Program-made: the position numbers and the translations under genes
NCBI GenBank assembly: GCA_020637515.1
Contig: JACKKG010000001.1
Span: 2,076,501 to 2,140,500 of the forward strand
Origin: Rhodobacter sp.
GTDB lineage: Bacteria > Pseudomonadota > Alphaproteobacteria > Rhodobacterales > Rhodobacteraceae
Direction of reading: 5' to 3'
DNA: 64,000 nt
Notes under the pieces: model-generated
Seen by the model: only the letters and a program-made list of their open reading frames with translations
The model's database searches: none
What the model was told of the DNA's origin: nothing
In this document: piece by piece, positions 45,688 to 54,540 of the stretch
Layout: the number at the start of each line of letters is the position of its first letter
Position numbering within the stretch: position 1 is the stretch's first letter

Positions 45688-48177
45688 ATGCTTTCCACCT
45701 TCCGCTGGCTGTTTCGCATCGCAACGGCGCTGGTGGTTCTGGCGGTCGTGGTCGTGGTCGGGGTCTATTATTTCCTGTCGCGCTCGTTGCCCGACTACGA
45801 CACCACCTGGCGCGTGCGCGGCATTTCGGCCGAGGTCGAGATCGCGCGCAACACCTGGGCGGTGCCGCATATCTTTGGCCAGTCGGACGCGGATGTGTTC
45901 TACGGCCTGGGCTTTGCCCATGCGCAGGATCGGCTGTGGCAGATGACCTTGCTGCGGCGCACCGCGCAGGGCCGGCTGAGCGAGATTTTCGGCGAACGCA
46001 CCCTGCGCACCGACGAGTTGATGCGCCGGCTGGACCTGTATCACCTGGCGCAGGATTCGGTCGCCGCCCAGGATGACGACACGCTGGCCGCGCTCGATGC
46101 CTATGCGCGCGGGGTGAATGCCTGGATCACGCTGGTCAACGACCGCGCGCTGGGGCGGGGGGCGCCCGAATTCTTCCTGTTCCCGGGCGAGGTGTCGCTG
46201 TGGCAGCCGGCCGATTCCATCGCTCTCATCAAGCTGATGGCGGTGCAGCTTTCGGGGCAGCTCGAGAACGAGGTGCGCCGCGCGCGCCTGTCGGCGCTGA
46301 TCGGCGACGCCCGCACCCGCGACCTGATGCCCGAGGACAGCTCGCAGGGTCTGGCGGCCTTGCCCGATTTCGCCAGCCTGTTCCCGACCGTGACGCGCAC
46401 TCAGCTGGCCATGGCCCCGGTCGAGCCCATCGACCTGCCGGGCGGGGCGCTGTCGCCGTTCCGCCCCTTTGCGATGGCGGGCGCGTCGAACGCCTGGGCG
46501 GCGGCGCCGACCCGGTCCGCCAATGGCGGCACGCTGCTGGCGAACGACCCGCATCTGGGCTTTACCGCGCCGTCGATCTGGTATCTGGCGCGGCTGAATC
46601 TCAGCTCCGGGGCGGTCACGGGGGGCACCATACCGGGCATTCCGGCGGTGCTGGTCGGCCGGTCCGAGGCGCTGGGCTGGGCGCTGACCTCGTCCTATCT
46701 GGACGACCAGGACCTGTTCATGGAGGAGCTGGACCCCGACGATTCGACCCGCTACCGCACCGCCGACGGCTGGGCCAGCTTCGAGACCCGCCGCTCGATC
46801 ATCCAGGTCGCGGATGCCGATCCGGTGACGGTGACGCTGCGCTGGTCGCAGAACGGGCCGATCCTGCCGGGCAGCCATTTCTCGCTGGCCTCGGTCACGC
46901 CGCCCGGCCATGTGGCGGCGTTGTCCTGGACGGCGCTGACCGGCGACGACACCTCGATGAGCGCGGCGATCGGCATCATGCGCGCGCAAAGCGTCGATCA
47001 GGCGCTGGCGGCGGGCGAACGCTATGTCGCGCCGGCGCAGAACCTGACGGTGATCGACCACGACCATATCGCGATGCAACTGATCGGCCGGATGCCGCGC
47101 CGCGACGCCGCCAGCCCCACCCAAGGCAGGATGCCGGCGCCGGGCTGGGACCCGGCGGCGCGCTGGCAGGGGAGTTTCCCCTACAGCTCGAACCCGCGGT
47201 TCTACGATCCGCCGACCGGGTTGATCGGCAACACCAACAACAAACCCCTGGATCGTCCCTTTCCGCTGCACGTCAGTTTCGACTGGGGCGACACGATGCG
47301 CATCCAGCGGTGGGTGCGGCTGATGCGCCAGCGCAGCGTCCACACGCGCGAAAGCTTCATCGAGGCGCAGCTCGACACCGTCAGCCAGGCCGCGCGCACG
47401 CTGTTGCCGCTGGTCGGGGCCGAGCTGTGGTTCCAGGGCGCCCCCGCCGAGCCCGGCACCCCCGAGGCGCAACGCCAGATCGCCCTGCAACTGCTGGCCG
47501 ACTGGAACGGCGAGATGTCCGAGCATCTGCCCGAACCGCTGATCTACGCCGCCTGGATGCGCGAGTTGCAGTTTCGCCTGATCCGCGACGAGCTGGGGCC
47601 GACCGCCGACATGTTCACCCATCTCGAACCCGAATTCATCGAACGCGTGTTCAACAACACCGACGGCGCGAGTGTCTGGTGCGACGTGGTGCAGTCGGCG
47701 GTGGTGGAAACCTGCGTCGATATCGCGCGCACGGCGCTGGACGCGGCGCTGCTGGACCTGGAACAGCACTATGGCCCGGCCATCGAAAGCTGGCGCTGGG
47801 GCGACGCCCACCAGGCCGCGCACGACCACCCGGTGCTGGGTGACGTGCCGATCCTGCGGCATTTCGTGAACATCCGCCAATCGACCAGCGGCGGCGACAA
47901 CACGCTGATGCGCGGCCGCACCCAGGGCGGCCCGCCCGGCGCGGCGGAACCGTTTCTTAACGTTCACGGCGCAGGATACCGGGGCGTCTACGACATGGCC
48001 GACCCCGAGGCGAGCGTGTTCATCATTTCCACCGGCGAATCGGGGCACCCGCTCAGCCGCCATTACGACGACCTCGGGGTGTTGTGGCGGCGGGGCGAAT
48101 ATATCCCGATGACGCTGGACCCCGATCTGGCGCGCGCCGGCGGGGTCGGTGTGACCCGACTTGAACCTCGCCCCTGA
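45688..48177 (+). CDS. Penicillin acylase-family N-terminal nucleophile hydrolase
   Basis: An 829-residue S45 peptidase homologue with an N-terminal membrane anchor (about 9-30, a run of V/A/L). The Ntn nucleophile is Ser267 in AGASNAW, preceded by a linker that is cut during maturation into alpha and beta chains. NTNNKP and the large beta-chain fold match. Natural substrates of such proteins include N-acyl amides such as acyl-homoserine lactones; the substrate here is unknown. ATG 45688 places the hydrophobic anchor at the N terminus. Confidence 0.9.
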   Translation: MLSTFRWLFRIATALVVLAVVVVVGVYYFLSRSLPDYDTTWRVRGISAEVEIARNTWAVPHIFGQSDADVFYGLGFAHAQDRLWQMTLLRRTAQGRLSEIFGERTLRTDELMRRLDLYHLAQDSVAAQDDDTLAALDAYARGVNAWITLVNDRALGRGAPEFFLFPGEVSLWQPADSIALIKLMAVQLSGQLENEVRRARLSALIGDARTRDLMPEDSSQGLAALPDFASLFPTVTRTQLAMAPVEPIDLPGGALSPFRPFAMAGASNAWAAAPTRSANGGTLLANDPHLGFTAPSIWYLARLNLSSGAVTGGTIPGIPAVLVGRSEALGWALTSSYLDDQDLFMEELDPDDSTRYRTADGWASFETRRSIIQVADADPVTVTLRWSQNGPILPGSHFSLASVTPPGHVAALSWTALTGDDTSMSAAIGIMRAQSVDQALAAGERYVAPAQNLTVIDHDHIAMQLIGRMPRRDAASPTQGRMPAPGWDPAARWQGSFPYSSNPRFYDPPTGLIGNTNNKPLDRPFPLHVSFDWGDTMRIQRWVRLMRQRSVHTRESFIEAQLDTVSQAARTLLPLVGAELWFQGAPAEPGTPEAQRQIALQLLADWNGEMSEHLPEPLIYAAWMRELQFRLIRDELGPTADMFTHLEPEFIERVFNNTDGASVWCDVVQSAVVETCVDIARTALDAALLDLEQHYGPAIESWRWGDAHQAAHDHPVLGDVPILRHFVNIRQSTSGGDNTLMRGRTQGGPPGAAEPFLNVHGAGYRGVYDMADPEASVFIISTGESGHPLSRHYDDLGVLWRRGEYIPMTLDPDLARAGGVGVTRLEPRP

Positions 48178-48220
48178 GGGGCGCATATTCCCGTTTTGCA
48201 TAGCGTTGCCGAGTGTGCCG

Positions 48221-49093
48221 ATGATCTACGAAACGCCCGCCGAATGGACCGATGCCGCGCACAAGCGCGTGCTGCTGTTCGGCATGTCCGGTCTTGGAAA
48301 GACCCGCATTTCCTCGATTCTGCGGGACGGGGGGTGGTTCCACTATTCGGTCGATTACCGGATCGGCACCCGCTACATGGGCGAGGCGATCGCCGACAAT
48401 TTCAAACGCGAGGCGATGAAAATCCCCTTGCTGCGCGAATTGCTGCTTTCGGACTCGGTGCGCATCGCCTCGAACATCACCTTCGACAACCTGGCGCCGC
48501 TCAGCACCTATCTGGGCAAGCCCGGCGATCCCGCGCTGGGCGGTCTGCCGTTCGAGGAATATCGCCGCCGCCAGGCCCAGCACCGCGAGGCCGAGATCGA
48601 CGCGCTGCTGGACACGCCGAAATTCGTGAACCGGGCGCTGGATATTTATGGCTACCGGAACTTCGTCTGCGACACCAGCGGCTCCATCTGCGAGGTGGTG
48701 AACCCCGAGAACCGCGTGGACCCGGTGTTGAGCGTGCTGTCGCGCCACCTGGCCCTGGTCTGGATCGAGGGCAGCGAGGATCACACCCAGGCGCTGATCG
48801 AACGCTTCGACCGCGCGCCCAAACCCATGTATTACCGGCCGGAATTCCTGATGGAGTGCTGGTCGGCCTATCTGGCGGAAACGGGCCGAATGCCCGGGGC
48901 GGTGGACCCGGACGCCTTCGTCCGCTGGACCTATGCCCGCGCGCTGGCGCATCGCCAGCCTCGATACGCGGCCATGGCAGCGCACTGGGGGCTCAGGGTT
49001 GCCGCCGACGAGGTCGCCCAGGTGAACACGCCGGCGGATTTCACCGCCCTGATCACCGAGGCGCTTGCCAAGCGCGGGTCCCGGGCAGCCTGA
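48221..49093 (+). CDS. P-loop NTPase of unknown role, upstream of metA
   Basis: A 290-residue cytosolic protein with Walker A GMSGLGKT at 21-28 and an early SVDYRIGTRYMG stretch resembling kinase-type P-loop proteins. No helicase or ABC motifs. The gene is 42 bases upstream of metA on the same strand and so probably in its operon. Function unknown; it could be a small-molecule kinase. Confidence 0.8.
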   Translation: MIYETPAEWTDAAHKRVLLFGMSGLGKTRISSILRDGGWFHYSVDYRIGTRYMGEAIADNFKREAMKIPLLRELLLSDSVRIASNITFDNLAPLSTYLGKPGDPALGGLPFEEYRRRQAQHREAEIDALLDTPKFVNRALDIYGYRNFVCDTSGSICEVVNPENRVDPVLSVLSRHLALVWIEGSEDHTQALIERFDRAPKPMYYRPEFLMECWSAYLAETGRMPGAVDPDAFVRWTYARALAHRQPRYAAMAAHWGLRVAADEVAQVNTPADFTALITEALAKRGSRAA

Positions 49094-49135
49094 GGACCCG
49101 CGCCTCAGACCCCCCCGGAACAACGGAAGACGACC

Positions 49136-50059
49136 ATGCCGATCACCTTGCCCGCCAACCTGCCCGCCTTTGACGTGCTTTCGCGCGAGGGGGTGATGGT
49201 CATGTCGGACACCCGTGCCGCCCGTCAGGACATCCGCCCGCTGAAGATCGGGCTGCTCAACCTGATGCCCAAGAAGATCCAGACGGAAAACCAGTTCGCC
49301 CGGCTGATCGGCGCGACGCCGTTGCAGATCGACTTTCGCCTGATCCGCATGAGCGAGCATCAGACGAAGAACACCGCCGCCGAGCATATGGAGGCCTTCT
49401 ACAAGCCCTTTCAGGAGGTGAAGGACGAGAAGTTCGACGGTCTCATCATCACCGGCGCGCCGATCGAACACCTGCCCTTTGAAGAGGTCACCTATTGGGA
49501 CGAGTTGTGCGAGGTCTTCGCCTGGACGCAGACGCATGTGCAGTCCACTTTTGGCGTGTGCTGGGGCGGCATGGCGATGATCAACCATTTCCACGGCGTG
49601 CCCAAGCATATCCTGGACCACAAGGCCTTTGGCTGCTTCCGGCACCGCAATCTGGCGCCGGCCTCGCCCTATCTGCGCGGATTCTCGGATGATGTGCTGA
49701 TCCCCGTCAGTCGCTGGACCGAAGTGCGCCAGGCCGAGGTGGACGCGGTCCCGGGGCTGACGACCTTGCTGGGATCCCCGGAGGTGGGCCCCTGCCTGAT
49801 CGAAGATCCCGCGCACCGCGCGCTCTACATCTTCAACCATTTCGAATACGACTCGGGCACGCTGAAAGAGGAATACGACCGCGATGTCGCCGCGGGGAAG
49901 GGGATCAACGTGCCGGTCAACTACTATCCGGGCGACGACCCGACGAAGGCGCCGCTCAACCGCTGGCGCAGCCATGCGCATCTGCTTTACGGCAACTGGC
50001 TGAACGAGATCTACCAGAGCACGCCCTTCGACCCCGCGCAGATCGGGGTCGCCGACTGA
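49136..50059 (+). CDS. metA: MetA, homoserine O-acetyltransferase (MetAA type)
   Basis: A 307-residue class I glutamine amidotransferase-like acyltransferase of methionine synthesis. Catalytic Cys142 (FGVCWGG), His235 and Glu237 (NHFEYD) are in place. Residue 111 is Glu (GAPIEHL); Glu at this position directs acetyl-CoA use, while Gly gives succinyl-CoA, so acetylation is predicted. GGAAG precedes the ATG. No SAM-II riboswitch is visible in the 42-base leader. Confidence 0.93.
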   Translation: MPITLPANLPAFDVLSREGVMVMSDTRAARQDIRPLKIGLLNLMPKKIQTENQFARLIGATPLQIDFRLIRMSEHQTKNTAAEHMEAFYKPFQEVKDEKFDGLIITGAPIEHLPFEEVTYWDELCEVFAWTQTHVQSTFGVCWGGMAMINHFHGVPKHILDHKAFGCFRHRNLAPASPYLRGFSDDVLIPVSRWTEVRQAEVDAVPGLTTLLGSPEVGPCLIEDPAHRALYIFNHFEYDSGTLKEEYDRDVAAGKGINVPVNYYPGDDPTKAPLNRWRSHAHLLYGNWLNEIYQSTPFDPAQIGVAD

Positions 50060-50084
50060 CCCTTCGCAGGGGCGTCCGGCGCGC

Positions 50085-50190
50085 GGGGGCATCGAGCCCC
50101 CACGCACCGGGTGGGGGCTGCCCCCACACCCCAGCCGGGCGGGTTTTCCACCCGCCCGGACCCACCCGGAGGATATTTCGGGCACAAAGA
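50085..50190 (-). repeat. 3'-end modular repeat, copy D (after metA)
   Basis: Three hairpins follow the metA stop: GGGGGC/GCCCCC (50085-50101), GTGGGGG/CCCCCAC (50111-50127) and CCGGGCGGGT/ACCCGCCCGG (50135-50159). The core at 50171-50190 reads TCTTTGTGCCCGAAATATCC on the minus strand and matches copy E in 17 of 20 positions. Confidence 0.75.
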
Positions 50191-50287
50191 CGGGGCGGGG
50201 GCGGTTTCGTTCCGGCCGTCGCGCTGCTAGGCTGGCGGTTCATCGGAGCCGGGCTCCGCCATTCATCTCCGACGGACAGGAGGTCTC

Positions 50288-50728
50288 ATGACCCAGGGCG
50301 CCAGGCAGGCCCAAGCGGGTGACACCGTGCATTTCCATTACACCGGCACGCTGGCCGACGGCAGCGTGTTCGACAGTTCCGAGGGGCGCGAGCCCCTGTC
50401 CTTTACCCTGGGCTCGGGGCAGATCATTCGCGGGCTGGACGCGGCGATCGCCGGCATGGCGGTGGGCGAGGCCGCGACCGTGACGATCCCGGCCGCCGAT
50501 GCCTATGGCGAGGCCGATCCGGCGGCGCGTCAGGCCATTCCGCGCGCGCAGATCCCGCCGCATATCCCGACCGAGCCCGGCACTGCCTTGCAGATGCAGA
50601 CGCCGCAGGGCCAGACCATTCCCGTCGTCGTGGTCGAGGCCAACGAGGACGAGGTGGTGCTGGACGCGAACCACCCGTTGGCCGGCAAGGATCTGACCTT
50701 TGCCGTCGAGATCGTCGCCATCCGTTGA
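50288..50728 (+). CDS. FKBP-type peptidyl-prolyl isomerase (SlyD-like)
   Basis: A 146-residue folding helper. FHYTGTLADGSVFDSS and GSGQIIRGLDAAIAGMAVGE form the FKBP site; an insert-in-flap domain follows at about 70-125 as in SlyD, but without the histidine-rich metal tail. No signal peptide, so cytosolic. AGGAGGT precedes the ATG. Confidence 0.92.
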   Translation: MTQGARQAQAGDTVHFHYTGTLADGSVFDSSEGREPLSFTLGSGQIIRGLDAAIAGMAVGEAATVTIPAADAYGEADPAARQAIPRAQIPPHIPTEPGTALQMQTPQGQTIPVVVVEANEDEVVLDANHPLAGKDLTFAVEIVAIR

Positions 50729-50792
50729 CCCGGTTCGCGGCGCGGCGCGAAAGCGGGTTTTCTGCCCGCGCGCGCCGCGCTAAGACCCGGGC

Positions 50793-51371
50793 ATGGCCAA
50801 GCTCTATTTTCATTACTCGACCATGAACGCGGGCAAGTCGACGATCCTGTTGCAGGCGTCGCACAATTACCGCGAGCGCGGGATGCTGACCTATCTGTTG
50901 ACCGCGCAATTCGACAATCGCGCGGGCGAGGGGCGCATCGCATCGCGCATCGGCATCGACGAACCGGCGGATACCTTTGCCCCGGGCGAGGACCTGTTTG
51001 CCAAGATCGCGACCCGGATGGCGCAGGGCCCATGCGCCTGCGTCTTTGTGGACGAGGCGCAGTTCCTGTCGCCCGGGCAGGTCTGGCAGCTGGCGCGCGC
51101 GGTGGATGACCTGGGCGTGCCGGTCATGTGCTACGGGCTGCGGGTCGATTTCCGGGGCGCGCTGTTTCCGGGTTCGTCGGCGCTGCTGGCGCTGGCCGAC
51201 GAGATGCGCGAGGTGCGCACGATCTGTCACTGCGGCAAGAAGGCGACCATGGTGATCCGCCAGGACGCCGAGGGGCGCGCGTTGAAAGAGGGCGCGCAGG
51301 TGCAGATCGGCGGCAACGAGACCTATGTGTCGCTCTGCCGCAAACACTGGCGCGAGGCGGTTGGCGACTGA
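50793..51371 (+). CDS. tdk: Tdk, thymidine kinase
   Basis: A 192-residue type II thymidine kinase for thymidine salvage. Walker A STMNAGKST near 9-17, catalytic Glu in FVDEAQFL, zinc ligands in CHCGKKA and LCRKHW. Complements ThyX, encoded 3.7 kb downstream, in dTMP supply. A bidirectional terminator follows. Confidence 0.95.
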   Translation: MAKLYFHYSTMNAGKSTILLQASHNYRERGMLTYLLTAQFDNRAGEGRIASRIGIDEPADTFAPGEDLFAKIATRMAQGPCACVFVDEAQFLSPGQVWQLARAVDDLGVPVMCYGLRVDFRGALFPGSSALLALADEMREVRTICHCGKKATMVIRQDAEGRALKEGAQVQIGGNETYVSLCRKHWREAVGD

Positions 51372-51398
51372 TCGCGATCGGCCGGCGAGCGCGAAAAG

Positions 51399-51433
51399 AA
51401 AGGGCCGGTCCCCGCGGGTCCGGCCCTTTGTTC
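51399..51433 (+). terminator. Bidirectional terminator between tdk and tRNA-Gly
   Basis: AAAGGGCCGG (51399-51408) pairs with CCGGCCCTTT (51420-51429). The plus-strand tail is TTTGTT and the minus-strand tail TTTCTTTT, so one stem can end tdk and the tRNA transcript coming from the other side. Confidence 0.75.
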
Positions 51434-51434
51434 A

Positions 51435-51509
51435 TGGAGCGGGCGATGAGATTCGAACTCACGACCCTAACCTTGGCAAGGTTATGCTCTACCCCTGAGC
51501 TACGCCCGC
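51435..51509 (-). tRNA. tRNA-Gly(GCC)
   Basis: The minus strand folds as a 72-nt cloverleaf plus encoded CCA. Acceptor GCGGGCG/CGCCCGC, D-loop AGGGGUAGA, anticodon loop UUGCCAA giving GCC, T-arm with GUUCGAAUC. Discriminator U. Reads GGC and GGU codons. Confidence 0.95.
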
Positions 51510-51520
51510 TCGATGCCCGC

Positions 51521-51549
51521 CGGATAGCATTCCGCGGCCGGGGCTGCAA
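51521..51549 (-). promoter_or_regulatory. Predicted promoter of tRNA-Gly(GCC)
   Basis: Minus strand TTGCAG (51549-51544), 17-base spacer, TATCCG (51526-51521); the tRNA begins about 12 bases downstream. Confidence 0.55.
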
Positions 51550-51554
51550 GCGGG

Positions 51555-52205
51555 TTATCGGCGCAAGGCGAAGGCATCGAGGAACCGTTGCGCATGGTCG
51601 GGATCGCCGTCGAGGGTGACCCGCCCCTCGTTGATCGACTGCGCCAGCGGGGCGGGGCCGTAGACGGTGGCGGCCATGGCGTTCGCGTTCGGGGCGACCA
51701 GCGTCAAGGTGCCCGCGGGTGGCCCGTCGGCGCAGGGGCGGGGGACAAACCCCGCCGGCGACAGCCGCGTCAGGAAGCAGTCGGGCCCCATGACCATCGC
51801 CACCCGGGTTTCGCTCTGGGCGGGTGGGGCGACCATCACGGCCATCGACAGCAGCAGCGCGGTCGGGCTGATGAACTTGCGCGGGTCATGGCCGGGCTGA
51901 CGCACGCCCCAGACACACAGCGCGTCGATGATGCCGCGGGTGTCACGCCCGGCCGGTGTCAGGTCATAGACCTGGACCGACGCCGGTGGCGGCAAGGTGC
52001 GCCGCGTCAGCAGGCCCGTGCGTTCGAGATCGGCCAGGCGTTGCGTCAGCACGTTGGTGGCAATCCCCGGCAAGCCGGCCTGCAACGCGCCGAATCGTTT
52101 TGGGCCCAGCATCAGCTCGCGCAGGACCAGCAGCGCCCAGCGGTCGCCGATCAGGTCCAGCGCGTGCGCGGCCAGACAACCCTCGTTATAGCCCTTGCGT
52201 GCCAT
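51555..52205 (-). CDS. HxlR-family transcriptional regulator with SCP2-like C-terminal domain
   Basis: A 216-residue regulator. Residues about 5-95 are an HxlR winged helix (CLAAHALDLIGDRWALLVLRELMLG, then LTQRLADLERTGLL); residues about 120-216 resemble a sterol-carrier/SCP2-like ligand domain, a known fusion. ATG 52205 has GGGGGTG before it. Divergent from a VOC gene with overlapping promoters, so it likely controls that gene and itself. Confidence 0.85.
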   Translation of the reverse strand: MARKGYNEGCLAAHALDLIGDRWALLVLRELMLGPKRFGALQAGLPGIATNVLTQRLADLERTGLLTRRTLPPPASVQVYDLTPAGRDTRGIIDALCVWGVRQPGHDPRKFISPTALLLSMAVMVAPPAQSETRVAMVMGPDCFLTRLSPAGFVPRPCADGPPAGTLTLVAPNANAMAATVYGPAPLAQSINEGRVTLDGDPDHAQRFLDAFALRR

Positions 52206-52229
52206 CGCACCCCCGATTTCTTGCATGAA

Positions 52230-52270
52230 GAAATATGACACTTGCAAAAAACAAGCAACCTGTCTTACGC
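52230..52270. promoter_or_regulatory. Overlapping divergent promoters, HxlR gene / VOC gene
   Basis: Plus strand: TTGCAA 52242-52247, 17 bases, TTACGC 52265-52270. Minus strand: TTGCTT 52258-52253, 17 bases, TATTTC 52235-52230. The shared segment holds the inverted repeat CTTG-N7-CAAG, a plausible operator for the HxlR protein. Confidence 0.45.
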
Positions 52271-52325
52271 TGCCCTCATCCCATTTCGCCCCCGGGGACC
52301 CCGTTCAACGAGAGAGAAGGACATC

Positions 52326-53084
52326 ATGACCGAGATTTATCACGGCAGCCCCTGCTGGTATGAACTGACCACGCCCGATCCCCTGGCCGACGGGCGGTTC
52401 TATGCGGCGGTACTCGGTTGGGATCTGGTCGATGCCGGTGTTCCCGGTTTCGACTATCACATCGCCAAGGCCGGCGCGGCGATGGTCGCAGGCCTGTCCA
52501 GACCCATGGCGGCAGGGGTTCCGACGCATTGGCTGATCTATTTCGCGGTCAGCGATTGCGACGCCACTGCGGCCGCCATCGTCGCGGACGGCGGCACGCA
52601 GATCGTGGCGCCGATGGACATTCCCGGCACCGGGCGCTTTGCCATCCTCACCGATCCGCAGGGCGCGGCGTTCGGCATCCTGCGGCCGCTGGATGGCGAC
52701 GGGTCGGGGCTGGACCCGACGAAACCGGGGCACGGCTGCTGGAATGAGTTGATGACCTCCGATCCCGTGGCGGGTTTTGCCTTTTATTCCAAGCATTTCG
52801 GCTGGGAACCGGGAGAGGCGGTGTCGCTGGATGCGACCAACGTCTATCAACTGGTGCGCCGGGCCGGCGCCGACATCGGCGGCATGATGGATCTGCCGAT
52901 GCCGTCGATGCCGCCGACGTGGCTGGCCTATTTCAATTCCCCGAGCATCGACGCCGCCATGGCCGCGATCACCGGCAACGGCGGCGCGATCGTTCATGGC
53001 CCGATGCAGGTGCCGGGCGGCGCCTGGATCGTGCAGGCGATCGATCCGCAGGGCGGGTATTTCGCCCTGTCGGGGCCGCGCTGA
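52326..53084 (+). CDS. Two-domain VOC (glyoxalase-like) protein
   Basis: A 252-residue protein of two VOC repeats (about 5-118 and 125-250), each starting with a W-(Y/N)-E-L pattern (CWYELTTPDP, CWNELMTSDP) and ending with DPQG. Such proteins bind small ligands or act as lyases/dioxygenases; the substrate is unknown. AGAAGGA precedes ATG 52326. Divergent from, and likely repressed or activated by, the HxlR-type regulator. Confidence 0.87.
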   Translation: MTEIYHGSPCWYELTTPDPLADGRFYAAVLGWDLVDAGVPGFDYHIAKAGAAMVAGLSRPMAAGVPTHWLIYFAVSDCDATAAAIVADGGTQIVAPMDIPGTGRFAILTDPQGAAFGILRPLDGDGSGLDPTKPGHGCWNELMTSDPVAGFAFYSKHFGWEPGEAVSLDATNVYQLVRRAGADIGGMMDLPMPSMPPTWLAYFNSPSIDAAMAAITGNGGAIVHGPMQVPGGAWIVQAIDPQGGYFALSGPR

Positions 53085-53087
53085 CGC

Positions 53088-53516
53088 CTACCAGTGCCCG
53101 ATGTTGGGCAGCGAGGTCCAGGGCTCGACCGGGGTCTTGGCCTCGCCTTTTTGCAGCAGTTCGATCGACACGTTGTCGGGGCTGCGCACGAAGGCCATGC
53201 GCCCGTCGCGCGGCGGCCGGTTCAGGGTGACGCCATTGTCGATCAGGTGCTGGCAGGTGGCGTAGATATCGTCCACCTCGTAGGCCAGGTGACCGAAATG
53301 CCGGCTGTCCGACGGCAGGCCGTCGTCCCCGTCCCAGTTCCATGTCAGCTCGACCGGGCATTCGGGCTGCCCGGGGGGCGCCATGAACACCAGCGAGAAC
53401 CGGCCCTGGTCATTGTCGTAGCGCCGGGTCTGTTCCAGCCCCAGCAGCCGATAAAAGGCCATCGAGGCCTCGAGGTCCAGCACGCGGACCATGGTGTGCA
53501 GGTATTTGATCGTCAT
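53088..53516 (-). CDS. gloA: GloA, lactoylglutathione lyase (glyoxalase I)
   Basis: A 142-residue metalloenzyme isomerising the methylglyoxal-glutathione adduct. All four metal ligands appear in order: His in KYLHTMVRV, Glu in CPVELTWNWD, His in RHFGHLAYEVDD, Glu in NVSIELLQKG. Convergent with the two-domain VOC gene, three bases apart. Confidence 0.92.
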   Translation of the reverse strand: MTIKYLHTMVRVLDLEASMAFYRLLGLEQTRRYDNDQGRFSLVFMAPPGQPECPVELTWNWDGDDGLPSDSRHFGHLAYEVDDIYATCQHLIDNGVTLNRPPRDGRMAFVRSPDNVSIELLQKGEAKTPVEPWTSLPNIGHW

Positions 53517-53575
53517 GCGTTGCGTCCTTGGCAATCCTGTGGGGGCAAACGTGAGGGGGCTAAGGTAATCCGCCT

Positions 53576-54454
53576 TTACCCCGATGTCTTGGGGGCCAGA
53601 CGCGAAATTTCCGCCGGCTCCAGCGGTTCGCGGTGCAACGCGCCCCGCAGCACCAGGGTCACGGTGGTGAAGCTGACGTAGAGCAGCAGATACCACGAGC
53701 CGAACTTGCCCCAGCTCACCAGATCGAAATGGCCCTGGCCGGCGTAGACCCAGGTGCGGGTGACGGTGCCGACATTCTCGGCGATCCACAGGAAAAAGGC
53801 GGACAGAAAGGCGGCCAGGGGCAGGGGCATCCAATAGGCGTGGTCGCCCGGAAAGAACCAGATGCGCGTGCGCCCGTAAAGCAGCACGGTCGCGGCGAAC
53901 AGGCCCAGCCGCAGGTCGGGCAGCCAGTGGTGCGTGAAGAAATTCGCATAGATCGCCGCCGCCAGCAGCACCGTGGCCGGGAACCGCGGAAAGGGGGCGA
54001 AGCGCATGTGAAAGATGCGGATCACGCGCGCCATGTAGCTGCCGACGCTGGCATACATGAAGCCCGAGAACAGCGGCACCCCGGCGATCTCGAAGAGGCC
54101 GCTTTCCGGATAGTCCCAGGACCCTTGCGCAAGCTTGAACACCTCCATCGCGGTGCCGGTCAGGTGGAACAGGGCGATGACCTTGGCCTCGGCCCAATCC
54201 TCGAGCCTGAGCCACAGGAACAGCGCCTGGGTGCCGACCGCGAAGAGAAACAGCGCGTCATAGCGGCTGAGCGCCCAGTCGGGGCGCCAGATCGCGCGGG
54301 TCAGCACGATCGCGATCAGAAAGAGCCCGCCGAACAGCGCCGCCCATCCCTGTTTCAGCACGAACATCACAAAGGCCGCGGCGTGGCGGCTCATCCGGGC
54401 CCGGGCCCAATCGCCCAGGCGGCGCTCCAGCGCCGGGGTGCCGCGTTCCTTCAT
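53576..54454 (-). CDS. DUF817 family integral membrane protein
   Basis: A 292-residue membrane protein with about eight hydrophobic helices. The conserved stretch QGSWDYPESGLFEIAGVPLFSGFMYASVGSY identifies DUF817; function unknown. ATG 54454 is preferred over an in-frame GTG at 54463. It stands 86 bases from the divergent thyX. Confidence 0.88.
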   Translation of the reverse strand: MKERGTPALERRLGDWARARMSRHAAAFVMFVLKQGWAALFGGLFLIAIVLTRAIWRPDWALSRYDALFLFAVGTQALFLWLRLEDWAEAKVIALFHLTGTAMEVFKLAQGSWDYPESGLFEIAGVPLFSGFMYASVGSYMARVIRIFHMRFAPFPRFPATVLLAAAIYANFFTHHWLPDLRLGLFAATVLLYGRTRIWFFPGDHAYWMPLPLAAFLSAFFLWIAENVGTVTRTWVYAGQGHFDLVSWGKFGSWYLLLYVSFTTVTLVLRGALHREPLEPAEISRLAPKTSG

Positions 54455-54540
54455 CGTGGGCACCCCATCTTCTTGCGGTCAAACCCCGCATTGATGCAAT
54501 ATATAGTCAAGACGAATCCCGGGACAGAAAGAGCAAGATC

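Noticed and set aside
45508..48201. Open minus-strand frame of about 900 codons opposite the acylase gene
   Set aside because: Antisense shadow; the acylase on the plus strand has its catalytic serine motif, membrane anchor and full length.
49094..49135. SAM-II riboswitch before metA
   Set aside because: The gap is only 42 bases and shows no pseudoknot-like pairing; none was recognised before the P-loop gene either.
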